A stretch of DNA of 64,000 nucleotides from Diadema setosum (Eukaryota > Echinodermata > Echinoidea > Diadematoida > Diadematidae): NCBI GenBank assembly GCA_033980235.1, contig CM067070.1:25220699-25284698 (forward strand), read 5' to 3'. The notes beneath the pieces were generated by a model that saw only the letters and a program-made list of their open reading frames with translations, searched no databases and had not been told where the DNA came from. This document shows, piece by piece, positions 47,901-53,059 of the stretch. The translations under genes and the position numbers were made by a program. How positions within the stretch are numbered: the stretch's first letter is position 1; every line of letters starts with the position of its first letter.

Positions 47901-50016
47901 GATCACTTTGGTCGGTTCATGGCCTTTGGTGTTCCCATGGCCATTCTGTTACTGATCAATGTCGCCTTCTTTTCCGTTACTGCTTTGGGAATATGGATTG
48001 GTTATCAGAATTCGATAAAGGTTGGAAAAGAATCATCGAGATCCAGCTATCGGCAGAGAGTAAATCTTCTGCAGATATATGTCAAGGTAATATCCGTTCG
48101 TCACCCCTTATCGGTACAGGGCCTGATTTTCTACATAAAGATATGTCAGGGTAGTATCTGTTTGTAACCCCTGACCCCTTTTATGTGCACACAATAACAA
48201 AATATTACCTACACCTTGAAATCAGTCTAAGACCAGGCTGTCCCCTAAACCAAATTATGAAAGAACGCATTACTATCGTAGACTCTCCCACCCAGTCTTG
48301 AAAGGTCAACATCTTTATCTCTTCCTTCATCGACCTCCAGTGGTTCCATGACATTTGCTCCTTTGACAATAGTTGTATTGCTCCCACGAAATATCTGCAC
48401 GCTGAGCCAAACATGAATTATACCAACAAACATAACCATAAACCCTAATCCTAATCCTCACATCAAACTAAACCTGAAACCCTAATCCTAACCCTAATAC
48501 TAACCCTAACCCTAATTCCTTGGAGAACATAAGACCGGAGCAATCATCACAGGAGCAAATGCCGTATCACCTCCCCCAGTACAAGGACAAATACAGCTTG
48601 TTGACACTGACAAAACAAATAGCTTTGAGACCCCCCTTTACGGCGAAGGACGAAGTGTTATCAGTCAGTCACGATAAACATACAAATTTATTGATAAAAC
48701 ACTTTGATTTTTCTGGGCTGATCTAATTTGGTGTCTATATGTCTCTATATAGAATTCTTCCTTGAAGTGACACGTTAAAAGCAGTACGTATGAACATGTA
48801 TGAATGCAAGATTGGAACGTGGGGCTACAGCACTTATAGCTCCATTGGTTGGAAGACGCATCTCCTGATATGACGTGTTTTTTTTTTCTTATACAAAATG
48901 GTACACTGCACAAATAGGAATGCACAAAATTGAGTAAGATTACAGGATCATGATTATCAATTCTCAATCGTTGATTCAGATTTCTAGTCTGATGGGATTC
49001 ACCTGGACCGTGGCACTGGTAGTTCCCTTCGTGGATGTTCCAGAACTGTGGTATCTCTTTATTCTCCTTAATGGTTTGCAAGGTAAGATCTCAGTGGAAT
49101 TGACCTAGCTATATTAATCCTCTCACTTTGAACATTATTTTAGCGAGCTTTACGCTCTTAAAACATCTGGGTCAGAACTGACCCGGAAAGGGTCCGTTAG
49201 GGTCACACCCCGTTCCGGGTCAGAAATGACAAGGAATGGGGTCAGATATGACCCTATTCAGAGTCATAAATTGGGTCAGGATGCCCCATTTCGGGTCTTC
49301 ATGACCAAATTTCAAGTCATTTTTTACTAAGAACGGGATGTGACCCCAACGGACCCGGTTCCGGGTCAGTTCTAACCCGGCTTTTTTTAGAGTGTAGATC
49401 TGCAACGCGATCGTGGAGACGACGCAACCTCTCGGGTCAAACAATAGAAACAGCTGTCTCTCACAATGTGCAGAATACCGTACCCTAATGGTGTACATAA
49501 TAAATTATGTACTACGCGCCAGAAGGTGTAGGAAATTAGACAGTTAAAACATGAGCTACAAAATCAAACATCTGAAGGAATTCAGGATTAGAAGACTTTT
49601 TTTTTTCAACAACATCTCGACCAATTATCTGTCATATAGAATATCTCAGGACTTTCTCTTCCCTGTTTTGATGTAAATCGCCAAGTTTGAACGATTTTAA
49701 TGAAAGGTGCAGAGGGCTTGTGTATTAATACGAATGATATGATAAAGATTTAGCAAAGCAAACAACCGATGTTTACAAACTGCTCATCACAAAATATGGC
49801 AATCTTTCGCGAAGAGTTCATATAAGTCTAATACATAGCTTTCACTTTTCGTTTACAGGAACTTACGTTTTCCTGGCTTTCATGGTAAACGTGAGGGTGT
49901 GGAACCTGTGGAAGTGTCTCATCACCCAGACTTGTATCCGATCCAGGACTCAAGAGGACCGCACACAGAGCATCCGAAAATTTGGATCTGGTTTCAGTTC
50001 TACCCGGGTGACCTAG
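8547..50016 (+). CDS. Spliced gene: (EGF + CUB-like) array - SMB - Methuselah-like 7TM receptor, 14 exons
   Basis: Fourteen exons were joined by hand: 8547-8706, 11738-12070, 14258-14371, 19208-19561, 20589-20705, 22137-22481, 25215-25328, 27321-27638, 30077-30187, 42837-43175, 44792-44908, 45496-48086, 48980-49082, 49859-50016. They total 5274 nt, or 1757 codons plus a TAG stop. Every intron has GT/AG ends, phases match at all 13 junctions and no junction codon is a stop. The product would be a type I-like cell-surface receptor with six EGF-like domains alternating with five CUB-like domains, one somatomedin B domain, a long ectodomain and seven transmembrane helices. The 7TM block resembles the secretin superfamily, Methuselah-like branch. 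Ligand and signalling partner cannot be read from sequence; EGF, CUB and SMB modules are known as protein-binding units, so an adhesion or matrix-sensing role is an inference. The 5' end is the least certain part, since more exons could lie upstream. Confidence 0.85.
8930..9960. repeat. Dispersed old copies of the 37.7-39 kb minisatellite
   Basis: Segments such as CACACGAGGGGGATTTTGCA (9391-9410) and the nearby AAATGATTATCAAAAAAGGG match landmarks of the roughly 150-175 bp units in the array at 37660-38960. The copies here are divergent and interrupted by simple repeats. Confidence 0.45.
10780..11410. repeat. GAATGGTA motif array with inverted right part
   Basis: Many near copies of GAATGGTAA or GAATGGTGA occur on the plus strand from about 10780 to 11205, and the complementary form (TACCATTCA) appears from about 11336 to 11410. 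An inverted pair AAAAACCAAAATGTTTCAAG (11211-11230) and its complement at 11371-11390 shows the region can fold back. No reading frame is conserved. It looks like a foldback element grown by short-unit slippage. Confidence 0.6.
11446..11622. repeat. Tandem repeat, ~16-18 bp unit
   Basis: About nine to ten imperfect units of the form CACGAGTCATACAGCC follow one another, with AGTTATACAGCCC and GAGTTCGACA variants. The array ends about 115 bp before exon 2. It is too degenerate and spacer-free to be a CRISPR-type array. Confidence 0.75.
11738..12070 (+). CDS. Exon 2: CUB-like domain 1
   Basis: This 333-nt phase 1-1 exon has an acceptor TCACAACAG and a GTATGT donor, and codes for about 111 residues. 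It shares with the other long ectodomain exons the core pattern W-x-[VI]-x-G-[LI]-P-x-C-x-[IV]-x-[IV] (here [14 protein letters not shown]) and a C-terminal beta-strand ending in Cys (SRCEEG). The two cysteines fit one domain-spanning disulfide. I call it CUB-like because exon 4, its paralogue, keeps the CUB features SPxYP and GF-x-L-x-F. An unnamed beta-sandwich family is possible. It lies between EGF 1 and EGF 2. Confidence 0.85.
12210..12605 (+). mobile_element. Decayed non-LTR retrotransposon (CR1/RTE-like) 3' fragment
   Basis: Broken frames read [20 protein letters not shown] near 12230-12290 and [20 protein letters not shown] followed by [15 protein letters not shown] near 12488-12592. 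These match the C-terminal end of LINE reverse transcriptases (L-V-R-x-x-L-E-Y-A-x-x-x-W and T-R-G-H-S-x-K-L ... W-N-x-L-P). Frameshifts and stops separate the blocks, so it is dead. Clade assignment is approximate. Confidence 0.8.
13500..13590. repeat. TA/ATAC microsatellite
   Basis: This is a run of TATATACATATATAA-type repeats in intron 2, with no other signal. Confidence 0.85.
14258..14371 (+). CDS. Exon 3: EGF-like domain 2
   Basis: This 114-nt phase 1-1 exon has a good pyrimidine tract, acceptor TTTTCAG and donor GTAAGA. It encodes 38 residues with six cysteines in EGF spacing: [22 protein letters not shown], with the hallmark Gly-Tyr/Phe between cysteines 4 and 6 ([12 protein letters not shown]). 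No start codon lies in frame, so simple ORF calling misses it. It lies between CUB-like 1 and CUB-like 2. The Asp/Asn beta-hydroxylation consensus is absent because Gln replaces Asp/Asn. Confidence 0.92.
14802..15979 (-). pseudogene. Penelope-like RT / GIY-YIG endonuclease, broken
   Basis: Reading the minus strand from 15979 downward, an RT block contains [20 protein letters not shown] and [14 protein letters not shown] (15638-15979), the equivalents of the Penelope RT region around 'SFDVVSLFTNIP' and 'RTxLTPxDI'. The next block (about 15360-15520) reads [20 protein letters not shown] and [13 protein letters not shown], typical of the thumb region, and then [11 protein letters not shown] linker with VIPYIKGL and [11 protein letters not shown] follows, then a cysteine-containing segment at 14802-15047 ([15 protein letters not shown]) where the GIY-YIG domain begins. 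Stops and frameshifts (for example after SPPLH) show it is inactive. The catalytic RT core downstream of the N-terminal fragment is largely missing. Confidence 0.88.
15985..17985. mobile_element. Insert with nine copies of GTCCTTCCGTTACC
   Basis: The 14-mer occurs at 16313, 16482 (last base differs), 17360, 17569, 17583, 17781 and 17960 on the plus strand and at 16502 and 16523 on the minus strand, in otherwise AT-rich noncoding DNA. The insert begins where the Penelope RT frame stops and ends where its right arm begins, so it probably landed in that element. No clear terminal inverted repeat or coding region was found. Confidence 0.6.
18017..18453. mobile_element. 437-bp A-rich insertion with 6-bp target duplication
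   Basis: It interrupts the Penelope right arm and is flanked by AAAGAT at 18011-18016 and 18448-18453. The left arm at 14532-14543 gives the uninterrupted order. It starts TCAATTCCATTCAATGTGG and has several A runs. A retroposon (SINE or LINE tail) is likely, but there is no coding remnant. Confidence 0.65.
19208..19561 (+). CDS. Exon 4: CUB-like domain 2 (cysteine-free)
   Basis: This 354-nt phase 1-1 exon has acceptor AACAAACAAAG and donor GTAAAT and codes for about 118 residues. It is the most CUB-like of the five, with [10 protein letters not shown] near the start, [15 protein letters not shown] in the core and [12 protein letters not shown] at the end, all typical CUB beta-strands. It has no cysteine. 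The two positions where its paralogues carry a conserved pair read GY and SD here, so both partners were lost together. The acceptor is purine-rich just upstream, an atypical but usable site; the phase and following frame support it. Confidence 0.87.
19562..20588 (+). other. Intron 4
   Basis: It is AT-rich, with an A run at about 19772-19786. Short inverted ATCAAACAT/ATGTTTGAT pieces near 20264-20340 may be a decayed MITE. I see no exon. Confidence 0.7.
20589..20705 (+). CDS. Exon 5: EGF-like domain 3
   Basis: This 117-nt phase 1-1 exon has acceptor GAGTGCAG and donor GTGAGT. It encodes six cysteines in EGF spacing ([28 protein letters not shown]). Cysteine 5 is followed by PSGFTGPKC, the standard EGF C-terminal loop. 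The Asp/Asn hydroxylation consensus is absent. It lies between CUB-like 2 and CUB-like 3. Confidence 0.92.
20747..21063. mobile_element. Foldback MITE, 317 bp
   Basis: The two halves are inverted copies over most of their length. CGGAAGCAAAG near the left end pairs with CTTTGCTTCCG on the right, and TTGGTCGACTATCAGGTCAG (20870-20889) pairs with its complement near 20960. It has no coding capacity. It starts only 41 bp after the exon 5 donor. Confidence 0.85.
21270..21497. mobile_element. CAGTGGCGGATC-ended element, one end
   Basis: The right end reads GGGCGGATCGGGCG-type sequence on the minus strand, closing with CAGTGGCGGATC at 21486-21497. Related GGCGGATCTAGGA or GGCAGATCTAGGAATC sequences occur at 57424-57440 and 56685-56705, so this is a repeated family. 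The left boundary is uncertain. Confidence 0.5.
22137..22481 (+). CDS. Exon 6: CUB-like domain 3
   Basis: This 345-nt phase 1-1 exon has acceptor AATTTTGTAG after a pyrimidine tract, and donor GTAAGT. An upstream ATG in the intron extends the open frame but is not needed. It codes for about 115 residues. The paralogue core is recognisable but altered ([10 protein letters not shown] ... [14 protein letters not shown]), and the C-terminal strand ends SDCAIG. It has four cysteines: the conserved domain-spanning pair plus an extra pair (INCSHSCGK). The N-linked sites NYT and NCS are visible. Confidence 0.86.
22482..25214 (+). other. Intron 6
   Basis: It contains a TTAA-flanked foldback element (23914-24488). 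The rest is AT-rich with several T and A runs (for example 22802-22813 and 22928-22940), and I see no exon. Confidence 0.72.
23914..24488. mobile_element. Foldback MITE flanked by TTAA, 575 bp
   Basis: The arms are inverted copies of about 230 bp. AAAGGGAACG at 23917 pairs with CGTTCCCTTT ending at 24486, and GGTTATGACGTATGAG (24076-24091) pairs with its complement near 24310-24325. TTAA at both ends (23914-23917 and 24485-24488) suggests a TTAA-targeting family such as piggyBac or Kolobok. It has no coding capacity. Confidence 0.88.
25215..25328 (+). CDS. Exon 7: EGF-like domain 4
   Basis: This 114-nt phase 1-1 exon uses acceptor TACTGTCAATGGAG preceded by a long T run, and donor GTATAT. 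It encodes six cysteines in EGF spacing ([29 protein letters not shown]). An open frame runs upstream through the intron, which makes the exon look longer than it is; the acceptor choice rests on phase 1 matching all the other modules. It lies between CUB-like 3 and CUB-like 4. Confidence 0.9.
25488..25743. mobile_element. TIR MITE, 256 bp, TA-rich flanks
   Basis: The inverted ends share ATATGAAGAGTTTGTTTGCA on the left with its near complement at the right end, and then AAACCGATAAGTCCAT. The flanks are TATATA, fitting a TA-targeting Tc1/mariner-type family. It has no coding capacity. Confidence 0.82.
26461..26494. repeat. (GT)n microsatellite
   Basis: Seventeen GT dinucleotides in a row. 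Confidence 0.95.
26770..27077. mobile_element. TIR element, 308 bp
   Basis: The ends are inverted copies: TAGATCCTTGTCATTTGAT at 26779-26797 pairs with its complement at 27048-27066. The interior is more GC-rich than its surroundings (GCGCGCACC..., TAGCGCGCTTTTG). No coding sequence was seen. Confidence 0.8.
27104..27236. repeat. Long hairpin, ~60-bp arms
   Basis: A near-perfect inverted repeat is centred at about 27170. The inner stem TCCATTCAACGAGGC (27154-27168) pairs with GCCTCGTTGAATGGA across a tiny loop, and the outer stem pairs GTGCAATGGGCAGAATATT with AATATTCTGTCCATTGCAC. It looks like a MITE lying directly upstream of the exon 8 acceptor region. Confidence 0.88.
27321..27638 (+). 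CDS. Exon 8: CUB-like domain 4
   Basis: This 318-nt phase 1-1 exon has a strong acceptor (TTCTTTGCAG) and donor GTATTG. It codes for about 106 residues, the shortest of the five. The core is [15 protein letters not shown] and the end [12 protein letters not shown], matching the other CUB-like exons. It has four cysteines, the conserved pair plus ENAC and VNCS. N-linked sites NET and NCS are present. It lies between EGF 4 and EGF 5. Confidence 0.87.
28161..29166. mobile_element. Foldback element A, GGTGTTA-rich, ~1 kb
   Basis: The left arm (28161 to about 28632) and the right arm (about 28704-29166) are inverted copies, starting with CACTGCAAAAACAT on each side and continuing through TGTTAGATTTAACACCA and TGACACCCGGAGGTG. 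More than twenty TGGTGTTAA/TTAACACCA motifs are spread along both arms. It has no coding capacity. Confidence 0.85.
28634..29234. mobile_element. TIR element B interleaved with element A
   Basis: The left end at 28634-28703 (ACACTGCAAAAAAG... AGCTGGTGTTAGATTTTC) and the right end at 29167-29234 (GAAAATTAACACCAGCT ... TTTTTACAGTG) are inverted copies of about 66 bp. The left end sits in the centre of foldback A and the right end lies just outside it. Confidence 0.75.
29280..29315. repeat. (AC)n microsatellite
   Basis: An uninterrupted AC run, preceded by an imperfect one from about 29232. Confidence 0.93.
30077..30187 (+). CDS. Exon 9: EGF-like domain 5
   Basis: This 111-nt phase 1-1 exon has acceptor TTTTAACAG and donor GTAAGC. 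It encodes six cysteines ([31 protein letters not shown]). [12 protein letters not shown] fits the Asp/Asn beta-hydroxylation consensus C-x-[DN]-x4-[FY]-x-C-x-C, and the acidic EVDCDD start is compatible with calcium binding. It lies between CUB-like 4 and CUB-like 5, before the longest intron. Confidence 0.92.
30781..30971. mobile_element. Foldback element enclosing a tRNA-like sequence
   Basis: The arms at 30781-30820 and 30930-30971 are inverted copies (GCAAAGAAAATAGGATTCCA on the left against TGGAATCCCACTTTCTTTGC on the right). The 3' half of the tRNA-like sequence forms part of the right arm. The flank is a long TA run on the left. Confidence 0.75.
30871..30944 (+). ncRNA. tRNA-like (Ala-TGC-like) pseudogene / SINE head
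   Basis: A box A-like TAGCTCAGTCGGTAGAG (30878-30894) and a box B GGTTCGAATCC (30921-30931) are correctly spaced. The T arm pairs perfectly, the D arm pairs with one G-U, and a seven-base loop places TGC as the anticodon. The anticodon stem is poor and only five of seven acceptor pairs form, so it is unlikely to be a working tRNA. It may still recruit RNA polymerase III. Confidence 0.5.
31029..35811. mobile_element. 4.8 kb TIR element with bipartite dispersed motif
   Basis: The inverted ends, GGCCCGTTTCATGGTTAGGC at 31029 and its near complement ending at 35811, share about 29 bp with one mismatch and are flanked by TATATA on both sides. Inside, a bipartite motif GGTGGATGTGAC + spacer + ATGTGAACGGACA recurs about eleven times in both orientations (for example near 31556, 31923, 35043, 35219, and reversed near 34477, 34845, 35427). 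No long open frame was found; reading frames in it are short and AT-biased. Confidence 0.82.
37660..38960. repeat. Minisatellite, ~150-175 bp unit, about 8 units
   Basis: Each unit carries a TTTGTTTCCATCAAAAA-like block, a GGGAGGGG block, a CCCACACGAGGGAGATTTTGC-like block and a TTGAAATTCAGA block. Landmark CATCAAA positions near 37779, 37946, 38261, 38438, 38738 and 38888 give the period. Units are 70-80% alike by eye. Confidence 0.75.
39165..39265. repeat. (AAACAATA)n-like simple repeat
   Basis: AAACAATA and AAACAAAA units run in tandem for about 100 bp inside the right arm of the composite element. Confidence 0.85.
41626..42624 (+). mobile_element. ~1 kb TGCCTCCGCC-ended element with GACCTTTGACC motifs
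   Basis: The left end is TATGCCTCCGCCATAATGC at 41626. The right end is a hairpin in which ATGCCTCCGGCCACTTCG is followed by TTGCGGAGGCAT (42593-42622), preceded by a GGAC tandem run (42526-42580). Several GACCTTTGACC tracts lie between. Widespread non-autonomous elements of this look occur in marine invertebrate genomes, from general knowledge, not a search. Arg/Pro/Ser/Val-rich frames across the GGAC run are artefacts. Confidence 0.75.
42837..43175 (+). CDS. Exon 10: CUB-like domain 5
   Basis: This 339-nt phase 1-1 exon has acceptor TATTCTTATGTAG after a T-rich tract, and donor GTGATT (weak at +5). It codes for about 113 residues. The core reads [14 protein letters not shown] and the C-terminal strand [10 protein letters not shown], giving just the conserved cysteine pair. 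It is richer in Arg and Phe than its paralogues. It is the last CUB-like module before EGF 6. Confidence 0.87.
43176..44791 (+). other. Intron 10
   Basis: It is AT-rich with C/A homopolymers at 43302-43330, a long C run (44155-44179) and a GTTT repeat (44729-44748) just before the acceptor. No exon or clear mobile element was found. Confidence 0.7.
44792..44908 (+). CDS. Exon 11: EGF-like domain 6
   Basis: This 117-nt phase 1-1 exon has acceptor CTCTTCTGCAG and donor GTAAGA. In the correct frame it encodes six cysteines ([31 protein letters not shown]); the longer open frame overlapping it is a different, non-coding frame. [12 protein letters not shown] fits the Asp/Asn beta-hydroxylation consensus, as in EGF 5. 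It lies directly upstream of the receptor exon. Confidence 0.92.
44909..45495 (+). other. Intron 11
   Basis: It starts with a TA microsatellite (about 44915-44948) and a CA run (44953-44976) a few bases after the donor, then AT-rich DNA with nothing else recognised. Confidence 0.75.
45496..48086 (+). CDS. Exon 12: somatomedin B, receptor ectodomain and TM1-TM5
   Basis: This 2591-nt exon has acceptor CATTTCCTTTGTAG (phase 1 in) and donor GTAATA (phase 0 out), giving residues about 808-1671 of the model. A somatomedin B domain with eight cysteines (LCSRKGC ... SCSCDKDC ... [10 protein letters not shown]) lies at about residues 834-873. Some 590 ectodomain residues follow, with two related cysteine motifs, [11 protein letters not shown] and [11 protein letters not shown], and a C-rich hinge ([18 protein letters not shown]). 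TM1 starts near 47457 (about residue 1463). TM2 follows after [14 protein letters not shown]3 after ILCKTV, then TM4 and TM5 ([17 protein letters not shown]). Cysteines in LCK at the TM3 start and GELCW in loop 2 are the usual class B disulfide pair. No GPS cleavage motif precedes TM1. The pattern is closest to Methuselah-like receptors. Confidence 0.93.
48139..48174 (+). repeat. Direct duplicate of the exon 12 splice-donor junction
   Basis: AGATATGTCAGGGTAGTATC and the following TGTTTGTAACCCCTGA align with AGATATATGTCAAGGTAATATC and CGTTCGTCACCCCTTA at 48073-48110, about 30 of 36 positions by eye. The copy carries its own GT at 48151. Confidence 0.7.
48352..48561. mobile_element. MITE with telomere-like CCCTAA core, copy 1
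   Basis: The ends CATTTGCTCC (48352) and GGAGCAAATG (48552-48561) are inverted, and a second inverted block (ATTGCTCC/GGAGCAAT) lies inside. The core has degenerate CCTAATCCTAACCCTAA repeats. It shares AAATATCTGCACGCT and AAGACCGGAGC with copy 2 at 62530-62720. Confidence 0.8.
48980..49082 (+). CDS. Exon 13: TM6 and start of TM7
   Basis: This 103-nt exon has acceptor GTTGATTCAG (phase 0) and donor GTAAGA (phase 1). A second AG five bases on (TTTCTAG) would shift the frame and was rejected. It encodes [17 protein letters not shown] (TM6) and the TM7 start ([12 protein letters not shown]). The GFTW and LNGLQG patterns are typical of secretin-superfamily TM6 and TM7. Confidence 0.9.
49083..49858 (+). 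other. Intron 13
   Basis: It contains a 246-bp foldback MITE (49151-49396). The rest is AT-rich, with a T run at 49591-49600 and no exon. Confidence 0.75.
49151..49396. mobile_element. Foldback MITE (GGGTCAGAACTGACCCGG), 246 bp
   Basis: The left end TACGCTCTTAAAA and the right end TTTTTTTAGAGTGTA are inverted, and inside them GGGTCAGAACTGACCCGGAA pairs with TTCCGGGTCAGTTCTAACCC. Many GGGTCA/TGACCC half-sites lie between. It has no coding capacity. Confidence 0.86.
49859..50016 (+). CDS. Exon 14: end of TM7 and cytoplasmic tail, stop
   Basis: This is the last coding exon, with acceptor TTTTCGTTTACAG and phase 1 in, closing with TAG at 50014-50016. It completes TM7 ([12 protein letters not shown]) and adds a short tail of about 40 residues with WNLWKCL, a second Cys (TQTC), a basic Arg/Thr/Gln segment and a Ser/Thr-rich end ([10 protein letters not shown]). 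The cysteines could be lipidated and the serines phosphorylated; both are inference. Confidence 0.92.
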
Positions 50017-50121
50017 TGATTTTCGTTAACCCTGGATGACATGAGCTATAGATCTACACGTGTCCATTAACACAGGAAATCCCATAGCGTTAATACACTG
50101 TCTGTAGTCCTGACAGAAAAC

Positions 50122-50127
50122 AATAAA
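50122..50127 (+). promoter_or_regulatory. Candidate poly(A) signal 1
   Basis: An AATAAA hexamer lies 106 nt after the receptor stop codon. Confidence 0.5.
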
Positions 50128-50317
50128 TCTGCGTTCATAGAGTCCCATGCACACAAGTGAATACTATGAATGTTTTCACACAAACGGTTGTTACTGCACT
50201 ATGGATGCTACAAGCAATTTACGAAATATCAAGTTTATGTCATTACAGATTCAATTTCAAACACCAAATTGCCAAACAGAAGCATGACACATGATAACGA
50301 AATCAATAGAAGTTTTC

Positions 50318-50323
50318 AATAAA
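50318..50323 (+). promoter_or_regulatory. Candidate poly(A) signal 2
   Basis: A second AATAAA lies about 300 nt after the receptor stop codon, inside AT-rich DNA. Either signal, or both, could end the transcript. Confidence 0.45.
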
Positions 50324-50344
50324 AGATGTAGTTAGTTGTTTTAA

Positions 50345-52073
50345 AGTTGCGAAAAACAACGGACAGTACTTCGTCATTTGTTCCCGCTTAACTTAGTGAA
50401 ATGATATGGGTGTTTTTTTAAAGCATAAATACACCGTAAGAAGGAGATAGCAGAATTATGAACTGACCAACATTACTGTAGATGACAGAAAGTTGTCTTA
50501 TTTCTTGTCAACTCTTAAAGTGTAGTACATGCCATTATAAATCTTATTTCGTCTCACTCTCTAACAACTGTATGGAACCTACACTATTTGTTTGCTAGTT
50601 TAGGTTGCTTTTTATTGAATAATTTATATTTTGTTAAACTTGTGATTACTATGAGGTACTTAATTGAGTCAGCATTAAAAGGTCGTATTAAGGCGTTGCT
50701 ATTGTAGTCAGTGTACTCTTGTGAAACCAGTTCCAAAAGCTTGTAGAATTATCAACCTTCATTCAAGAACTGCATTTTCGATATAGAATTTTCGTTGAAC
50801 TATTATGTAACTCTACTGATCTTATCAACGTAAAAGTTTTATCTTTGTATTTTTCAATTTTCAATCTTGTGCAAAACAACCTTTCCTTTATGTATCCTAG
50901 ATAACGAATGTTAGAAAAGAAAATTTGAGGCGTGACAACTAGTAATCGAAGCACTAAACTTTTTTTTTTCCACAGGTTACGTTGTGAAAATGTTTAATGG
51001 CACAAGCTTAGTGTTGAACAAAAGTGACTCAATATTATATAGAGATCAGATTTATAGAAAATTCGAGACGATACTACAACTAATCGAAGCACTAAACTTT
51101 TTTTTATTTTTTTCTTGCACAGGTTACGTTTCGAAAATGTAAAATGGCACGAGTTTAGTGTTGAACAAAAGTGACTCAATATTCTATAGAGATCACATCC
51201 AAAGATCACTAATGATTATCACACTTAGCCTTGTAGGGTCAAGTTGCCAAATCATATGAAAGATGACGTTAATTATTTGAATTAGCGTAGCAGCATCTCA
51301 GCGCTTTGAGCACTTATTTTGATGAAGTATAAATCGTTACTATTATATAATCATCATTATTGTTGTTAATGCGAAGCATTGCTGACATTCTTGCAGGCTT
51401 TGCTGTTGCGACTGCGACTCCAGATACCTTGTGAATTATAAGATGTGATATATTTGCGATTTGTGTTACCCTAGAAACTCTTCAGTACATGGCTTTAATT
51501 TGGACGGGAATGTTTTGTTCGCGTGCCACCGGGTACTTTTCTGTGTGCTAAAATGAACAATAGGATAAGATGACTAAGCGAGAGAGATGAATACTTTATT
51601 TCACTGGATTAAAAACAAAAAAAAAACAAAACAAAACAAAACAAAAAACACTTTTGGTGTATTATCATCTATTTCATTTGCCACATTTATCAGATGGAAC
51701 TGAATATCTGGGTATGTAGGTAAGCGCACCTTTAATGGCTGAATATTTTTTGATGTGTGAAGATAGTTCACAGAAAGGGAAAATTCACCGCAGAGCATGC
51801 AATAATTATTCACGCTCTTATATTCATGGATTTTATAGAAAAACACCTAAGTAATGACATGTTGTTCAGCAAAGCCGTTCAAGAGTCTCTGTGTGTGTTT
51901 GTGTGTGCGCGCGTGTCTATACGTCAATTTATACGAACCTAAAATACCCTTGCAGACTAAGTTTCCGAATAGTTTGGATTTTTTTTTTAATTCGTAAGAA
52001 ATGGGACTGCAATTTCTCAGATGAATGAAGGAAAAGACCCCCCCCCCCCCCCGACGGAAAACAACCCGTAATA

Positions 52074-52110
<37 letters not shown>

Positions 52111-53059
52111 CTTTTATACCTTTAACACAAACCCGTTTAGATAATTGGTTTCATACCAGCTTGAGAGGTTAGTGGAGACTTGTGAAATTTTGACTGCAAT
52201 TAGGGCCTATTTCTGATTACTCAGGTGCTATGTAAGTTTAGAATTTTAATTAGCAGAAAATGTTTGACAAATGGTGGTAAATCCTATTGGAAATTCAATA
52301 ATACTCTCTGTCTGAGAGAAAAAAAAAATGTTGCCGGAATGCTTCTTGAAAGAGAAGTTATCAAAGAGGGACTGGGCGAGTAAAATTGATGATAATCAGA
52401 TGGGATTGTCTTGAGATGGAAACGAGTCAACATGCGAGAAAATATTCCAGGGATAAAACGAAAGAAAGGAGAATACAGAAGGGACATGATTTATTAAAAA
52501 GGCGCTACTACTTCTGAGACATTTAAACAATTTGAAGGAAAGAAAAAATGGAGTTAATTTAAGTATATTATAATATATCAGCTGTAAGATTTACAGTGAG
52601 GTCAGGAGCTGCTTGGTTTAAGGATGGGGAAAAGAACGCAATAGTTAAAACATTTATTGAAATCAAATGAAAAGAAATGTGGAATAAAAAAAGTCATATT
52701 TTGACACAATAAATTCGTGATAAGTAAATGTTGAGGTGAAGTTTTTCAACTTAATAAAGAATAATATTTAGAAAAGAGTGATGTAGCAAAAGGTATTTTC
52801 AATGATAGTTGCCTGACTTTTACATATTTAACAGTTAAGTGAGGAAAGTCGGGATGTGAAGAAAATTTGTAAAGTGGAAAGTTAGGAGGGTTTAAGAGCA
52901 ATAAAGGCGTATAAACCTTCAGACAAGGATAGATTTGTCAAAATGTTAAATTTCTTTTTGAACTCGTATAGCTTGACAATTAGTACAAGCCTATTCCAGT
53001 ATTGATTTATCAATATAATTAGCAATGAAATATTATGTTCGTGGAGACAGATGGCAAAG
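50345..53059. other. Gene-poor AT-rich stretch
   Basis: It holds a short tandem duplication (50938-51215), a C run (52040-52053) next to a TA microsatellite (52075-52107), and possibly decayed 5' parts of the LINE that follows. No exon was recognised. Confidence 0.6.
50938..51215. repeat. Tandem duplication, ~138-bp unit, two copies
   Basis: AATCGAAGCACTAAACTTTT, ACAGGTTACGTT and TTAGTGTTGAACAAAAGTGA occur in the same order twice, 138 bp apart, with a few differences. Confidence 0.88.

Larger units (their letters stand above)
48087..48979 (+). other. Intron 12
   Basis: It begins with a near duplicate of the exon 12 donor region (48139-48174), then holds the telomere-like MITE copy 1 (48352-48561). 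The remaining DNA shows no exon. If the intron is retained, the frame ends at 48167 after 27 extra residues, losing TM6 and TM7. Confidence 0.75.

Noticed and set aside
45543..48167. 874-codon open frame taken as one complete protein
   Set aside because: It starts at a TTG inside exon 12 and runs past a good GT donor at 48087 into the intron. TM6 and TM7 are in later exons, so the real exon is 45496-48086.
48420..48515. True telomere or chromosome end
   Set aside because: The CCCTAA tract is degenerate, short, flanked by inverted ends, and repeated as a MITE elsewhere in the window.
48984..48988. Alternative acceptor TTTCTAG for exon 13
   Set aside because: It puts the TM6 sequence out of frame with exon 12, whereas the CAG at 48977-48979 keeps ISSLMGFTW in frame.
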